Source: Kitasatospora sp. NBC_01250
GTDB lineage: Bacteria > Actinomycetota > Actinomycetes > Streptomycetales > Streptomycetaceae
Assembly: GCF_036226465.1 (NCBI RefSeq)
Contig: NZ_CP108476.1
Coordinates: 1,364,001 to 1,428,000 of the forward strand
Direction of reading: 5' to 3'
Length of the DNA: 64,000 nt
The position numbers were made by a program, and so were the translations under genes. Below the pieces are notes generated by a model. The model worked only from the letters and a program-made list of their open reading frames with translations. It made no database searches and was not told the origin of the DNA. How positions within the stretch are numbered: position 1 is the first letter of the stretch; each line of letters begins with the position of its first letter. Positions 13,868 to 23,235 of the stretch are shown here, piece after piece.

Positions 13868-16840
13868 GTGACTGCGAGTATTCTCTCCACCCGCGAACCG
13901 CGCTCCGGACCGGGGACGAGCGGGGCCGTCCGGACCGGGACCCCGGGCTTCCGACCCGATATCGAGGGGCTGCGCGCCGTGGCGCTGCTGGCCGTCCTCG
14001 CCTTCCACGCAGGTGTGCCGCACCTGGCCGGCGGCTTCGTCGGCGTGGACGTCTTCTTCGTGATCTCCGGCTATCTGATCACCGGCCTGCTGCTGCGCGA
14101 GGCGGTGGCCACCGGGCGGATCCGGCTGGCCGAGTTCTTCTCCCGCCGGGCCCGGCGGCTGCTGCCCTCGGCGGCCCTGGTGCTGACGGTGGTGGCGCTG
14201 GCGGGTGTCTGGCTCACCGCGCCGCTGCGTCGCACCGACCTGGAGTACGACGTGCTGGCCTCGGCGCTCTCGGTGGCCAACTGGCGCTTCGTCGCCCAGC
14301 AGACCGACTACCTGGCCGCCGGCCGCGATCCCAGCCCGCTGCTGCACTTCTGGTCGCTCGCGGTGGAGGAGCAGTTCTACCTGCTCTGGGCGCCACTGCT
14401 GGCCCTGCTCGTGCTTCTGACGCACCGTCAGCTGCGCCGCGGACTGGCGATCCGGAGCACCGTGGTCACCGCCACCGCGCTGGCCACCGCCGTCTCGTTC
14501 GTGCTGGCGCTGGGCTGGACGCACCGCGAGGTGTCGCTGGCCTATCTCGGCACGCCCTCCCGGGTCTGGCAGTTCGGCATCGGCGCGCTGCTCGCGCTGC
14601 TGCCCTGGCACCGGCTGCCCGGACCGCGCCCGCTGCGCGCCCTGGTGGGCTGGGCCGGCGCGGCGCTGATCGCCTGGTCGGCGGTTACGTACACGGCCGC
14701 CACGCCCTATCCCGGCTGGGCCGCGCTGGCGCCCACCCTCGGCACCGCGGCAGTGATCCTGGCCGGCATACCGGGCCGCGGCGAGGCCCCGCACACCCGG
14801 CCCATCGGGCCCGGCCGACTGCTGGCGACGGCTGGCCCGCGCGCCGTCGGGCGCCTGTCCTACAACCTCTACCTGTGGCACTGGCCGGTGCTGGTGCTGG
14901 CGGAGGCCAGGTTCGGCACCCTGGGCTGGCCGGTCAAGGTGGCCCTCACGGCGGGGGCCGCGCTGCCCGCGCTGGCCGCCATGCGCTGGGTCGAGCGGCC
15001 ACTGCGCCGCAATCCGGTGGTCAACGAACTCCCGCGCCGAGGGCTCTCGTTGGGCCTGAGCGCGATCATCATCCCGGTGCTGCTCGCGCTGGTGGTGGGC
15101 ACCGGCACGCTGCGGGTGCTCGGTCCGGGCACCCCGGTGGACCTGGCGGGCCTGCCTCCGGGCGCGGCCACCGGGAGTTCGCTGCTGCTGCCGGCCGATG
15201 CGCACGCCGCGACGACCATCGTGCCGAGCGCCGCCCAGGCCCGCAAGGACTTCCCGCCGGACGGCGCCTGCGAGGTCGCCCCGGCGGCCACCAGCAGCCC
15301 GCCCTGCCTGTTCGGCGACACCGCGAGCAGCGACCGGATCGTGCTGCTCGGCGACTCGCACGCGGGCCAGTGGTTCTCCTCCGTGCTCGCGATCGCGGCC
15401 GAACGGCACTGGGCGCTGGAGGAGTTGGTCAAGCAGGGCTGCCCGCTTCCGCAACTCACGGTGACCAACCCGCAGTTGGGGCGCACCTACCGGGAGTGCG
15501 ACAGCTGGCGGGCGGACAGCCTGGCGCGGCTGCAGCGCGAGCCCAGGCCGAAGCTGATCGTGGTCGGCTCGCTCAACCGCTACACCGAGGACGGTCGGCT
15601 GCTCGCCCAGGCCTGGGAACAGACCCTCACCCCGCTGCGCGCGCTGGGCGTGCCGATCGTCTACCTGACGGACACCCCGATCCCCGGCCAGGACATCCCG
15701 GCCTGCGTCTCGGGCCACACCGCCGATCCCGGCGCCTGCGACTTCCCCCGGTCCAAGGCCACCTGGCCGGACCCGCTGGCCGACGCGATCGCCGCCGGAC
15801 ACGAGCCCGGGATCCAGGCGGTCTCGGTCAACCAGGTGCTCTGCCCGGGCTCGGGGCCCAGTTGCCCAGCGGTGCTGCAGCGGATCCTGCTCTACCGCGA
15901 CGACGCGCACCTGACCAACGTCGCGGCGGTGGTGCTCACCCCGCGCCTGGAGCGGCTGCTGGTGGACGCCGGCCTGGTGCCGGCCCAGGGCGCGCCGTCC
16001 ACCGGGTCCACCGGGCCGGCCCCGCAGGCCGGCTGGACCCAGCTGCTGCGCGACGACTTCCAGGGGCCGGCCGGTGCCAGGCCCTCGGACCAGCTCTGGC
16101 AGTACGACACCGGGACCTGCTACCCGGGCTGCCCGGCCGCCCAGTGGGGCACCGGCGAACAGGAGACGATGACCGACTCCACCGCCAACGTCCGCCTCGA
16201 CGGCCAAGGCGTCCTGGAGATCACCCCCACCCGGCAGAACGGGCAGTGGAGTTCGGGACGCCTGACCTCCAAGCGCGCCGACTTCACGCCGCCGCCCGGC
16301 GGGGTGCTGCGGATCGAGGCCTCGATCCAGCTGCCCCAGGTCAGCGGCCCGGCCGCGGCCGGCTACTGGCCCGCCTTCTGGACCCTGGGCGCGGGCCTGC
16401 GCGACGGCTTCACCGGCTGGCCCGGAATCGGCGAGCTGGACGTGATGGAGTCGGTCAACGGCGCCGGCTCGGTCTTCGGCACCATGCACTGCGGCACCGC
16501 CCAGGGCGGGCCCTGCCAGGAGCCGCAGGGCCTGGGCTCGGGTGAACAGCCCTGCCCCGCCTGCCAGGGCGGCTTCCACACCTACGCGGTCGAGGTGGAC
16601 TTCTCCACCAGCCCCGAGCAGGTGCGCTGGTACCTGGACGGCAAGGAGTACCACCGGGTCACGGCGGCCCAGATGGACCCGGCGACCTGGGACAAGGCCG
16701 TGCACCACGGGCTGTTCCTGATCCTGGACGTCGCGGTCGGCGGCGGCCTGCCCGCCGCGTTCGGCGGCTCGGTGTCACCGGCCACCGAGCCGGGGCACCC
16801 GATGCGGGTGAAGTACGTCTCGGTTGCCACCCGGCCCTGA
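13868..16840 (+). CDS. Three-domain AT3 acyltransferase - SGNH - GH16 glycanase fusion (990 aa)
   Basis: Residues about 25-380 are an OafA/YrhL-type membrane acyltransferase: FRPDIEGLRAVALLAVLAFH with the catalytic His, GVDVFFVISGYLI, FFSRRARRLLPSA, and HFWSLAVEEQFYLLW. A SGNH domain follows outside the membrane, with GDSHAGQW at about 495 and the DDAHLTN dyad near 678, as in many AT3-SGNH proteins. A glycoside hydrolase family 16 domain is then appended (about 721-990), with the catalytic motif E856-L-D-V-M-E861 intact and DFQGP near its start. The GTG at 13868 has AAGGAA upstream. The fusion would acylate a growing beta-glucan-like chain and trim it at the cell surface. AT3-SGNH is common; I know of no AT3-SGNH-GH16 fusion. 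Confidence 0.92.
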   Translation: MTASILSTREPRSGPGTSGAVRTGTPGFRPDIEGLRAVALLAVLAFHAGVPHLAGGFVGVDVFFVISGYLITGLLLREAVATGRIRLAEFFSRRARRLLPSAALVLTVVALAGVWLTAPLRRTDLEYDVLASALSVANWRFVAQQTDYLAAGRDPSPLLHFWSLAVEEQFYLLWAPLLALLVLLTHRQLRRGLAIRSTVVTATALATAVSFVLALGWTHREVSLAYLGTPSRVWQFGIGALLALLPWHRLPGPRPLRALVGWAGAALIAWSAVTYTAATPYPGWAALAPTLGTAAVILAGIPGRGEAPHTRPIGPGRLLATAGPRAVGRLSYNLYLWHWPVLVLAEARFGTLGWPVKVALTAGAALPALAAMRWVERPLRRNPVVNELPRRGLSLGLSAIIIPVLLALVVGTGTLRVLGPGTPVDLAGLPPGAATGSSLLLPADAHAATTIVPSAAQARKDFPPDGACEVAPAATSSPPCLFGDTASSDRIVLLGDSHAGQWFSSVLAIAAERHWALEELVKQGCPLPQLTVTNPQLGRTYRECDSWRADSLARLQREPRPKLIVVGSLNRYTEDGRLLAQAWEQTLTPLRALGVPIVYLTDTPIPGQDIPACVSGHTADPGACDFPRSKATWPDPLADAIAAGHEPGIQAVSVNQVLCPGSGPSCPAVLQRILLYRDDAHLTNVAAVVLTPRLERLLVDAGLVPAQGAPSTGSTGPAPQAGWTQLLRDDFQGPAGARPSDQLWQYDTGTCYPGCPAAQWGTGEQETMTDSTANVRLDGQGVLEITPTRQNGQWSSGRLTSKRADFTPPPGGVLRIEASIQLPQVSGPAAAGYWPAFWTLGAGLRDGFTGWPGIGELDVMESVNGAGSVFGTMHCGTAQGGPCQEPQGLGSGEQPCPACQGGFHTYAVEVDFSTSPEQVRWYLDGKEYHRVTAAQMDPATWDKAVHHGLFLILDVAVGGGLPAAFGGSVSPATEPGHPMRVKYVSVATRP

Positions 16841-16863
16841 CGGTGCGCCGGACGGCACGGCAC

Positions 16864-16900
16864 GGCCCGGCCCGCTGACACCTGGTCAGCGGGCCGGGCC
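16864..16900. terminator. Bidirectional terminator between convergent genes
   Basis: A perfect 16-bp stem (16864-16879 with 16885-16900) lies between the stop codons of the glycanase fusion and lpdA and can serve both transcripts. Confidence 0.88.
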
Positions 16901-16910
16901 GGCTTCGGCA

Positions 16911-18320
16911 TCAGAAGTTGATCATGTGCCCGGACAGGCCGTGGATGGCCTCCTTGACCGCCTCGCCCAGCGTCGGGTGGGCGTGCACGTTGCGGGCCAC
17001 CTCGTGCACCGTCAGGTCCCACTGCTGCGCCAGCGTCAGCTCGGGCAGCAGCTCGGTGACCTCGGGGCCGATCAGGTGGGCGCCCAGCAGCTCGCCGTAC
17101 TTGGCGTCGCTGATCACCTTGACGAAGCCGATCGGGTGGCCCAGGCCGTGCGCCTTGCCGTTCGCGGTGAACGGGAACTTGGCGACCTTGACGTCGTGGC
17201 CCAGGTCACGGGCCTGCGCCTCGGTGTAGCCGAAGCTGGCCACCTGCGGCTGGCAGTAGGTGGCGCGCGGGATCATCGCGAAGTCCACCTCCATGGTCTC
17301 CGCGCCGCCGATCGTCTCGGCCGCGATGACGGCCATCGCCTCGGCCGCGTGCGCCAGCATCAGCTTGGCCGTCACGTCGCCGATGGCGAAGACGTGCGGC
17401 ACGTTGGTGCGGCCGCGCCCGTCCACCGCGATCGCGCCGCGCTCGGTCAGCGCCACGCCGGTGGCCTCCAGGCCGTAGCCCTGGACCCGGGGCGCGAAGC
17501 CGATCGCCTGGAGCACCTTGTCGGCCTCCAGCACCTCCTGCTGCCCGTTGCGGGTGACGGTCACCCTGACCTTGGCGTTCGGGTCGCTGTCGTCGATCGA
17601 GTCCACCCGGGTCGAGGTGAGGACCTGGATGCCGAGCTTCTTGTACTGCTTGGCCAGCTCGGCGGAGACGTCCGCGTCCTCCAGCGGGACCATCCGGTCC
17701 AGGAACTCCACGATCGTGACCTGCACGCCGTAGCTGTTCAGCACGTAGGCGAACTCGACGCCGATCGCGCCGGCGCCGGCGATGATGATGCTCTCGGGCA
17801 GCGTGTCGGTGAGGATCTGCTCCTCGTAGGTCACCACCCGGTCGCTGAGCGAGGTGCCCGGCAGCAGGCGGGTGGTCGCACCGGTGGCGATGATCACGTG
17901 GTCGAAGGTGACGGTGGCGAAGCCGCCCGCGCTCAGGGCCACCTGCAGGGTGTGGTCGTCGATGAAGGTGCCGCGACCGTCGTACTCGTCGATCGCGTTC
18001 TTCTTCATCAGGTAGTGGATGCCGGCCACCCGGCCGTCGGCCACCTTGCGGCTGCGCAGGTAGGCCTCGCGGTAGTCGAAGGTGACCTGGCCCTCGACCT
18101 TGATGCCGTAGGTCTTCGCCTCGCGGGTGAAGAGGGTGGCCAGCTCGGCGTTGCGCAGCAGTGCCTTGGAGGGGATGCAGCCGACGTTGAGGCAGACCCC
18201 GCCCCAGTACTTCTCCTCGATCACGGCCGCCTTCAGGCCGAGCTGGGCGGAACGGACGGCAGCGGTGTACCCGCCCGGGCCCGCTCCCAGGACGACGACG
18301 TCGTAATGCGTGGTGCTCAT
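16911..18320 (-). CDS. lpdA: Dihydrolipoyl dehydrogenase (469 aa)
   Basis: FAD-dependent disulfide oxidoreductase that reoxidises dihydrolipoamide in the pyruvate, 2-oxoglutarate and branched-chain dehydrogenase complexes, reducing NAD. The FAD site is [14 protein letters not shown], the redox-active disulfide is in [13 protein letters not shown], the NAD site is [15 protein letters not shown], the second FAD motif is [15 protein letters not shown] and the active base is in [13 protein letters not shown]. Length is typical. It is a single gene here, without E1 or E2 neighbours, as is usual for the shared E3 of actinomycetes. Confidence 0.96.
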   Translation of the reverse strand: MSTTHYDVVVLGAGPGGYTAAVRSAQLGLKAAVIEEKYWGGVCLNVGCIPSKALLRNAELATLFTREAKTYGIKVEGQVTFDYREAYLRSRKVADGRVAGIHYLMKKNAIDEYDGRGTFIDDHTLQVALSAGGFATVTFDHVIIATGATTRLLPGTSLSDRVVTYEEQILTDTLPESIIIAGAGAIGVEFAYVLNSYGVQVTIVEFLDRMVPLEDADVSAELAKQYKKLGIQVLTSTRVDSIDDSDPNAKVRVTVTRNGQQEVLEADKVLQAIGFAPRVQGYGLEATGVALTERGAIAVDGRGRTNVPHVFAIGDVTAKLMLAHAAEAMAVIAAETIGGAETMEVDFAMIPRATYCQPQVASFGYTEAQARDLGHDVKVAKFPFTANGKAHGLGHPIGFVKVISDAKYGELLGAHLIGPEVTELLPELTLAQQWDLTVHEVARNVHAHPTLGEAVKEAIHGLSGHMINF

Positions 18321-18445
18321 GATCCTCTTCCGGCATGGTCGGACAAGATGCTGACGCACCCGACTGTATTCCCACCCCTTGGCACCGGCCACGCCCGCCT
18401 GCCGCGCGAGCGCACGGCCGGTCTCCAGGGGGCCCGGAGCCGGCC

Positions 18446-19423
18446 CTAAGCGTCGAGGTGGGCGAGGAAGTCCAGCAGCTCGCGGTTCACCTCGGCGGGC
18501 CGCTCCTGCTGGGTCCAGTGGCCGCAGCCCGGGAGCGTGACGCTGCGGAACAGCCGGGGCAGGATGCTCGGCAGCGACCCGATCAGCTTGTCCACCCCGC
18601 GCAGCACGCCGACCATGTCGCGGTCGCCGATGACGTAGAGCGCGGGGACGGTGATGCCCAGGCCCCGGAAGGCCGCCATCAGCTCCTGGTTGCGGTCGAT
18701 GTTGCGGTACCAGTTCAGCGGCCCGGTGAAGGCGTGCTCGCCGTGCCCGGCGTAGTCGGCGGCGAAGGCCTCGACGTCCTCCTCGGTGAGCCAGCCGGGC
18801 AGCTCCTTCGGCTCGGGCAGGGTGTCGAGCAGGGTGCTGCCCTCGGGGATGATCCACGGGCTGGGCTGCGCGGGGTTGTCGCCCGAGACGCCGAACAGCG
18901 TGGCGCGGAAGGTGGCCCGCAGGTCCCGCGCCAACTCGGCATCGGCGACACCCGGCTGCTGGAAGTAGTTCTGGTAGAAGCCGTCGCCGTAGACGTGCCG
19001 GGCAGCGGCCAGCGAGCCGATCCCGGCCGGCAGCCGCGGCGGCACGCTCAGGCCGGCGACCGCGCGCACCAGATCGGGCCGCAGCATCGCGCTGGCCCAG
19101 GCCACCGGCGCGCCCCAGTCGTGGCCGACCACCACGGCCTGCTCGGCCCCGAGCGCCTCGATCAGCCCGACCACGTCACCGACCAGGTGCGGCAGGGTGT
19201 AGGAGTCCACGTCCAGCGGCCGGTCACTGCGGGCGTAGCCGCGCTGGTCGGGCGCCACCACCCGGTAGCCCGCCGCGGCCAGCGGCGCGAACTGGTGGCG
19301 CCAGGAGTACCAGCTCTCCGGGAAGCCGTGCAGCAGCAGGACCAGCGGTCCCTCGCCCTGCTCGGCGACGTGCAGGCGGATGCCGTTGACCTCGACCTGG
19401 CTGTGCTTGACCGCATGGACCAC
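18446..19423 (-). CDS. Alpha/beta hydrolase, epoxide hydrolase-like (325 aa)
   Basis: Soluble alpha/beta-hydrolase. The oxyanion motif is [16 protein letters not shown], the nucleophile is the Asp of [11 protein letters not shown], and the catalytic His is in [11 protein letters not shown]. An Asp nucleophile with a cap domain containing NWYRNIDRN (a ring-opening Tyr) identifies epoxide hydrolases rather than esterases. It lies 125 bases from lpdA in the same direction, without an obvious operon link. Confidence 0.88.
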   Translation of the reverse strand: MVHAVKHSQVEVNGIRLHVAEQGEGPLVLLLHGFPESWYSWRHQFAPLAAAGYRVVAPDQRGYARSDRPLDVDSYTLPHLVGDVVGLIEALGAEQAVVVGHDWGAPVAWASAMLRPDLVRAVAGLSVPPRLPAGIGSLAAARHVYGDGFYQNYFQQPGVADAELARDLRATFRATLFGVSGDNPAQPSPWIIPEGSTLLDTLPEPKELPGWLTEEDVEAFAADYAGHGEHAFTGPLNWYRNIDRNQELMAAFRGLGITVPALYVIGDRDMVGVLRGVDKLIGSLPSILPRLFRSVTLPGCGHWTQQERPAEVNRELLDFLAHLDA

Positions 19424-19512
19424 GATGACTCCTCGGTAGGCGGGTGCGGCCTCAGCCTAGCCAGCCAACTGGGGCCTGTCCGGCGGATCTTGTCGGATCA
19501 TCGGACAGGGAC

Positions 19513-20217
19513 TCACGGCCAGAGCATCCCCCGGGTCCACTCCCCCGCGCCGGCCGGCCTGCGGTACGCCAGCCGCACATGGCGCCGGTCGCCCGCGCCC
19601 TGCCAGAACTCGACCTCCTCGGCCCGCACCGCGTACTGCGTGTAGCCCGCCGCGACGATCCCCTGATCCGCCGCCAGCTCGTGCTCCGCCGCCGCCCAGG
19701 CCGACCGGAACTGCGCCACCTCCGCCAGCGGTTCGCTCTGGCGCCCCACCAGCGAGGCCGCCCGCGACTTGGGGCTCAGCAGCTGGAACGTCCCCGCCGC
19801 CGCCCCCGCGTCCCCGGTCCGCACCGCGCCGCGCACCCGGACCTGGCGCCCGAAGGCCGGCCAGTACCAGGTCAGCGCCGCCCGCGGGTCGGCGGCCAGC
19901 TGGCGGCCCTTGGGGCTGTCGGTCTCGCCCCAGAACCACCACTCGCCCGCCGCCGGGTCCACGTCGCGCAGGGTCACGATCCGCGCGTCCGGGGTGCCGT
20001 CGAGCCCGGTCGTGCCGAGCGTGAGCACCTGCGCGTCCGGGACGCCGTCGCGCATCGCCGCCAGCAGCCAGCGGACGAACAGCTCCACCGGCTCCGCCGG
20101 CGCCTGCGTCGGCTCGAAGCCCGGCAGCTCGCGCGCCATCGGCGGCCGGTGGATCAGCAGCTCGCGCAGGGCCGTCAGGCGCTGTCCGGGTGTCTGTGCG
20201 TGCTCTTCCGTGGTCAT
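19513..20217 (-). CDS. Pyridoxamine 5'-phosphate oxidase family protein (234 aa)
   Basis: FMN split-barrel protein. VLTLGTTGLDGTPDARIVTLRDVD, DSPKGRQLAADPRAALTWYWP and the C-terminal EFWQGAGDRRHVRL follow the PdxH pattern (Arg-x-His and the Trp-Gln-Gly of the PLP site). PdxH oxidises pyridoxine or pyridoxamine phosphate to PLP. The protein is slightly divergent in the middle, so a PdxH-like oxidase of other specificity is possible. Its start overlaps the stop of the upstream pseudouridine synthase by four bases. Confidence 0.8.
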   Translation of the reverse strand: MTTEEHAQTPGQRLTALRELLIHRPPMARELPGFEPTQAPAEPVELFVRWLLAAMRDGVPDAQVLTLGTTGLDGTPDARIVTLRDVDPAAGEWWFWGETDSPKGRQLAADPRAALTWYWPAFGRQVRVRGAVRTGDAGAAAGTFQLLSPKSRAASLVGRQSEPLAEVAQFRSAWAAAEHELAADQGIVAAGYTQYAVRAEEVEFWQGAGDRRHVRLAYRRPAGAGEWTRGMLWP

Positions 20218-21173
20218 GCCGCCACCTCTGCCAGGCCCTCGCCCGTGCCCTGCTCCGCCCAGGCCGCCAGCCTCCGGCGCGAGCGGAGCAGCACCGGCCG
20301 TCCGGTCAGCGGATCGGTGAACGCCAGCGTGGCCGCGAGCAGTTGCAGCGGCCTGCGAAAGTCGTCCGGCGCCGCCTCGGGCAGCACCTCGGGGTAGACC
20401 GGATCGCCGAGGATCGGCAGGCCGAGCCCGCTCATGTGCAGCCGCAGCTGGTGGGTCCGGCCGGTCAGCGGGGTCAGCCGGTAGCGGGCCAGGCCGCCGC
20501 GGTGCTCGATCAGCTCGATCCGGCTCTCGGCGTTCACCGGTCCGTCCTCCTCGCGGGCCGCGATCACCCCGCGCTCCTTGACGATCCGGCTGCGCACCGT
20601 GCGGGGCAGCGCCACCCGCGGGTCGTGGCGGGCGACGGCCTCGTACTCCTTGGTCACCAGGCGGTCCCGGAAGAGCGTCTGGTAGGCGCCGCGGGCCCGC
20701 GGATCGGCGACGAACATGACGAGGCCGGCCGTCAGCCGGTCCAGCCGGTGCGCGGGGCTGAGCTCGGGCAGGTCGAGCTCGTGGCGCAGCCGGGAGAGCG
20801 CCGTCTGCACCACGTGGCTGCCGCGCGGCGTGGTGGCCAGGAAGTGCGGCTTGTCGACCACCACCAGGTGCTCGTCGCGATGGATCACCTCCAGCTCGAA
20901 GGGCACCGGCACCTCGGGCGGCAGGTCGCGGTGGAACCAGACGCTGGTGCCGGGGAGGTAGCGGCTGTCGGGGCCGACCGGTCCGTCCGCCCCGACGATC
21001 TCACCGGCCCGCAGCATCTGCGCCAGCCGGTCCGCCACCTCGTCCGGCAACCGGTGCGCCAGGTACTCGGCCACCGTCGCCCAGCGGCCCTCGGCCGGCA
21101 GCCGCACCCGGACCGGGTCCACGCCGTTCCGCTGCGGCAGGGGGGCGGGCACCGGCTTCGTCCTGCGTCTCAT
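20214..21173 (-). CDS. RluA-family pseudouridine synthase (319 aa)
   Basis: Isomerises specific uridines in rRNA or tRNA. The catalytic motif is HRLDRLTAGLVMF with the active Asp. LVVVDKPHFLATTP precedes it, and LTGRTHQLRLHMSGLGLPILGDPVYP is the typical RluA C-terminal block, interrupted here only by normal substitutions. The N-terminal 80 residues are not a classical S4 domain. The stop is coupled to the PdxH-like gene by an ATGA overlap. Confidence 0.9.
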   Translation of the reverse strand: MRRRTKPVPAPLPQRNGVDPVRVRLPAEGRWATVAEYLAHRLPDEVADRLAQMLRAGEIVGADGPVGPDSRYLPGTSVWFHRDLPPEVPVPFELEVIHRDEHLVVVDKPHFLATTPRGSHVVQTALSRLRHELDLPELSPAHRLDRLTAGLVMFVADPRARGAYQTLFRDRLVTKEYEAVARHDPRVALPRTVRSRIVKERGVIAAREEDGPVNAESRIELIEHRGGLARYRLTPLTGRTHQLRLHMSGLGLPILGDPVYPEVLPEAAPDDFRRPLQLLAATLAFTDPLTGRPVLLRSRRRLAAWAEQGTGEGLAEVAA

Positions 21174-21277
21174 TCCGGCAAGCCTACGGCCCGCCGCGAC
21201 CCCCGGGTGTTCCGCGCCGCCCGCCGGCCCGCGAAGATGGGTACCCCCGTCACGACCAGCCCGGGAGCCTGAGCAGG

Positions 21278-22198
21278 ATGACCGACTTCCTCGTCATCGG
21301 TGAGTGCGTCGCGGACATCGTCCGCACCCCCGGCCGGCCCGATGTCACACACCCCGGCGGCAGCCCGGCCAACGTCGCCTACGGCCTGGGCCGGCTCGGG
21401 CACCCTACCGCGCTGCTCACCCAGCTGGGCACCGACCGGCTCGGCGAGCTGATCACCGCCCACCTGCGCTCGGCCGGCGTCGAGCTGCTCACCGACGGAC
21501 GGCCGCCGGCCGCCACCCCGAGCGCGATCGTCACGCTGGACGACCGGGGGCGGGCCGACTACACCTTCGACATCCACTGGTCGCTCGCCCCCACGGCCCT
21601 GGCCGTCACGGCCCCGCATGTGCACTTCGGCTCGCTCGCCGCGCTGCTCGCACCCGGCGCCGAGGCCACCGCCGCCCTGGTCGCCGGGCTGCGCGCGGGC
21701 GCGACGGTCAGCTACGACCCCAACATCCGCCCGGCCCTGCTCTCCTCGCCCACCGAGGTGCGCGCCCGGGTGGAGCGCTGCGTGGCGCTCAGCGACCTGG
21801 TCAAGGCCAGCGACGAGGACCTCCAGTGGCTCTACCCGGGCCGCTCCCCCGAGCAGGCCGCCGCGCACTGGCTCACCCTCGGCCCGGCCCTGGTGCTGGT
21901 GACCAGGGGCGGCGCGGGCGCCCTCGCCGTCACCCGCGACGCGCGGGCCGAGGGTCCGGCCACGGCGGCCGAGGTGGTGGACACGGTCGGTGCCGGCGAC
22001 TCCTTCATGTCCGCGACGCTGGACGCGCTCGCCGCCCGCGCCCTGCTCGGCGCCGCCGCCCGCGCTTCGCTGCGCAGCCTCACCGGGGCGACGCTGGCCG
22101 CCGTGCTGCGGCACGCCGGTGCGGCGGCGGCCGTCACGGTCTCCCGCGCCGGGGCCAATCCGCCCGACCACCGCGAGCTGGCCGCGGCACTGTCCTGA
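21278..22198 (+). CDS. PfkB-family sugar kinase, fructokinase-like (306 aa)
   Basis: Phosphorylates a sugar or nucleoside with ATP. PfkB motif 1 is GGSPANVAYGLGRLG, motif 2 is DTVGAGDSFMSATL with the catalytic Asp, and the substrate-binding region includes SYDPNIRP. Such proteins beginning with FLVIGECVADIV are usually fructokinases. It converges on the DUF574 methyltransferase with 7 bases between stops. No sugar transporter is adjacent. Confidence 0.9.
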   Translation: MTDFLVIGECVADIVRTPGRPDVTHPGGSPANVAYGLGRLGHPTALLTQLGTDRLGELITAHLRSAGVELLTDGRPPAATPSAIVTLDDRGRADYTFDIHWSLAPTALAVTAPHVHFGSLAALLAPGAEATAALVAGLRAGATVSYDPNIRPALLSSPTEVRARVERCVALSDLVKASDEDLQWLYPGRSPEQAAAHWLTLGPALVLVTRGGAGALAVTRDARAEGPATAAEVVDTVGAGDSFMSATLDALAARALLGAAARASLRSLTGATLAAVLRHAGAAAAVTVSRAGANPPDHRELAAALS

Positions 22199-22205
22199 GC
22201 ACCGG

Positions 22206-23003
22206 TCAGGCCTTGCGGCCGACCCCCGCGTACATCCAGCGGGTGGTGGCCTCGGTGGCGGCGTCCGGGCGCCAGAGCGGCACGAATTCGACACCGGGCT
22301 CCAGCAGCTCCCAGCCGTCGAAGAGCCCGGTCACCTCCTCGCGACCGCGCAGCCGAATGCCCGAGGCGGTCTTGTCCCAGGTCTTGGCCACCTCGGCGGC
22401 GCGCTCGGGATTGCCCTCGTGGGTGCTGTGCGAGAGCAGCAGGTAGCTGCCCGGCGCCACCCGCTCGCGCACCTGGTCCACCGCGTGCCGCGCCTGCTCG
22501 TCGCTGACGAAGTGCAGCAGCGCCAGCAGCAGCACGGCCACCGGCTGCGAGAAGTCCACCAGGGTGCGCAGCTCCGGGCGTTCGAAGAGCTCGTCCAGCT
22601 CCCGGACGTCCCCGGTCAGCACCGTGGTGCTGCGGTTGTCGGCCAGCAGCGCGCGCCCGTGGGTGAGCACGATCGGGTCGTTGTCGACGTACACCACCCG
22701 GGCGTCGGGGGCGACGGTCTGCACCACCTCGTGCACGTTGCCGGGCGAGGGCAGGCCGGCGCCGATGTCGATGAACTGCCGGATGCCGGCCTCGGCCGCC
22801 AGCCGCACCGCCCGCCGCAGGAAGGCCCGGTTCTCGCGGGCCGCCGCGGGTATGTCCGCCGAGGCGCTGATCGCGTGCTCGGCCGCCTGACGGTCCGGCG
22901 GGAAGTTGTCCTTGCCGCCGAGCCAGTAGTCGTAGATGCGCGCGGGGTGCGGGCGGTCCGTCTGAAGCCGCGTCATGTCGCTGTCGTGTCCGGACTGGTG
23001 CAC
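22206..23003 (-). CDS. DUF574-type SAM-dependent methyltransferase (265 aa)
   Basis: Belongs to the streptomycete-expanded methyltransferase family known as DUF574: RPHPARIYDYWLGGKDNFPPD near the N-terminus, FIDIGAGLPSPGNVHEV as motif I, VVYVDNDPIVLTHGRALL as the acidic strand, and a C-terminal GRKA. Substrates are unknown. GTG at 23003 is chosen because GAGGGGGAGA lies just upstream; the longer frame would start in low-complexity sequence. Confidence 0.9.
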   Translation of the reverse strand: MHQSGHDSDMTRLQTDRPHPARIYDYWLGGKDNFPPDRQAAEHAISASADIPAAARENRAFLRRAVRLAAEAGIRQFIDIGAGLPSPGNVHEVVQTVAPDARVVYVDNDPIVLTHGRALLADNRSTTVLTGDVRELDELFERPELRTLVDFSQPVAVLLLALLHFVSDEQARHAVDQVRERVAPGSYLLLSHSTHEGNPERAAEVAKTWDKTASGIRLRGREEVTGLFDGWELLEPGVEFVPLWRPDAATEATTRWMYAGVGRKA

Positions 23004-23235
23004 CGTCTCCCCCTCTGATCCTGCGGCCCGTGGTCGCGCGGCCGGGGGCAGCATAGCGGGCCGCAGAATCCGGGCTGGTCGGCGGGGGTTCCCGGGCGTC
23101 GTTGCCGGGGACGCTCGAAGGGAGCCCGCCCCGCCCGCCGGCGGACCCGCTTATTGCCGAGCCATGCGGGGCGGGCGCCGGTAGGGTCGAGCGGTTCGAC
23201 CTTCTCCAGCCCCCCAGCTGCGAATGTGAGATCAG

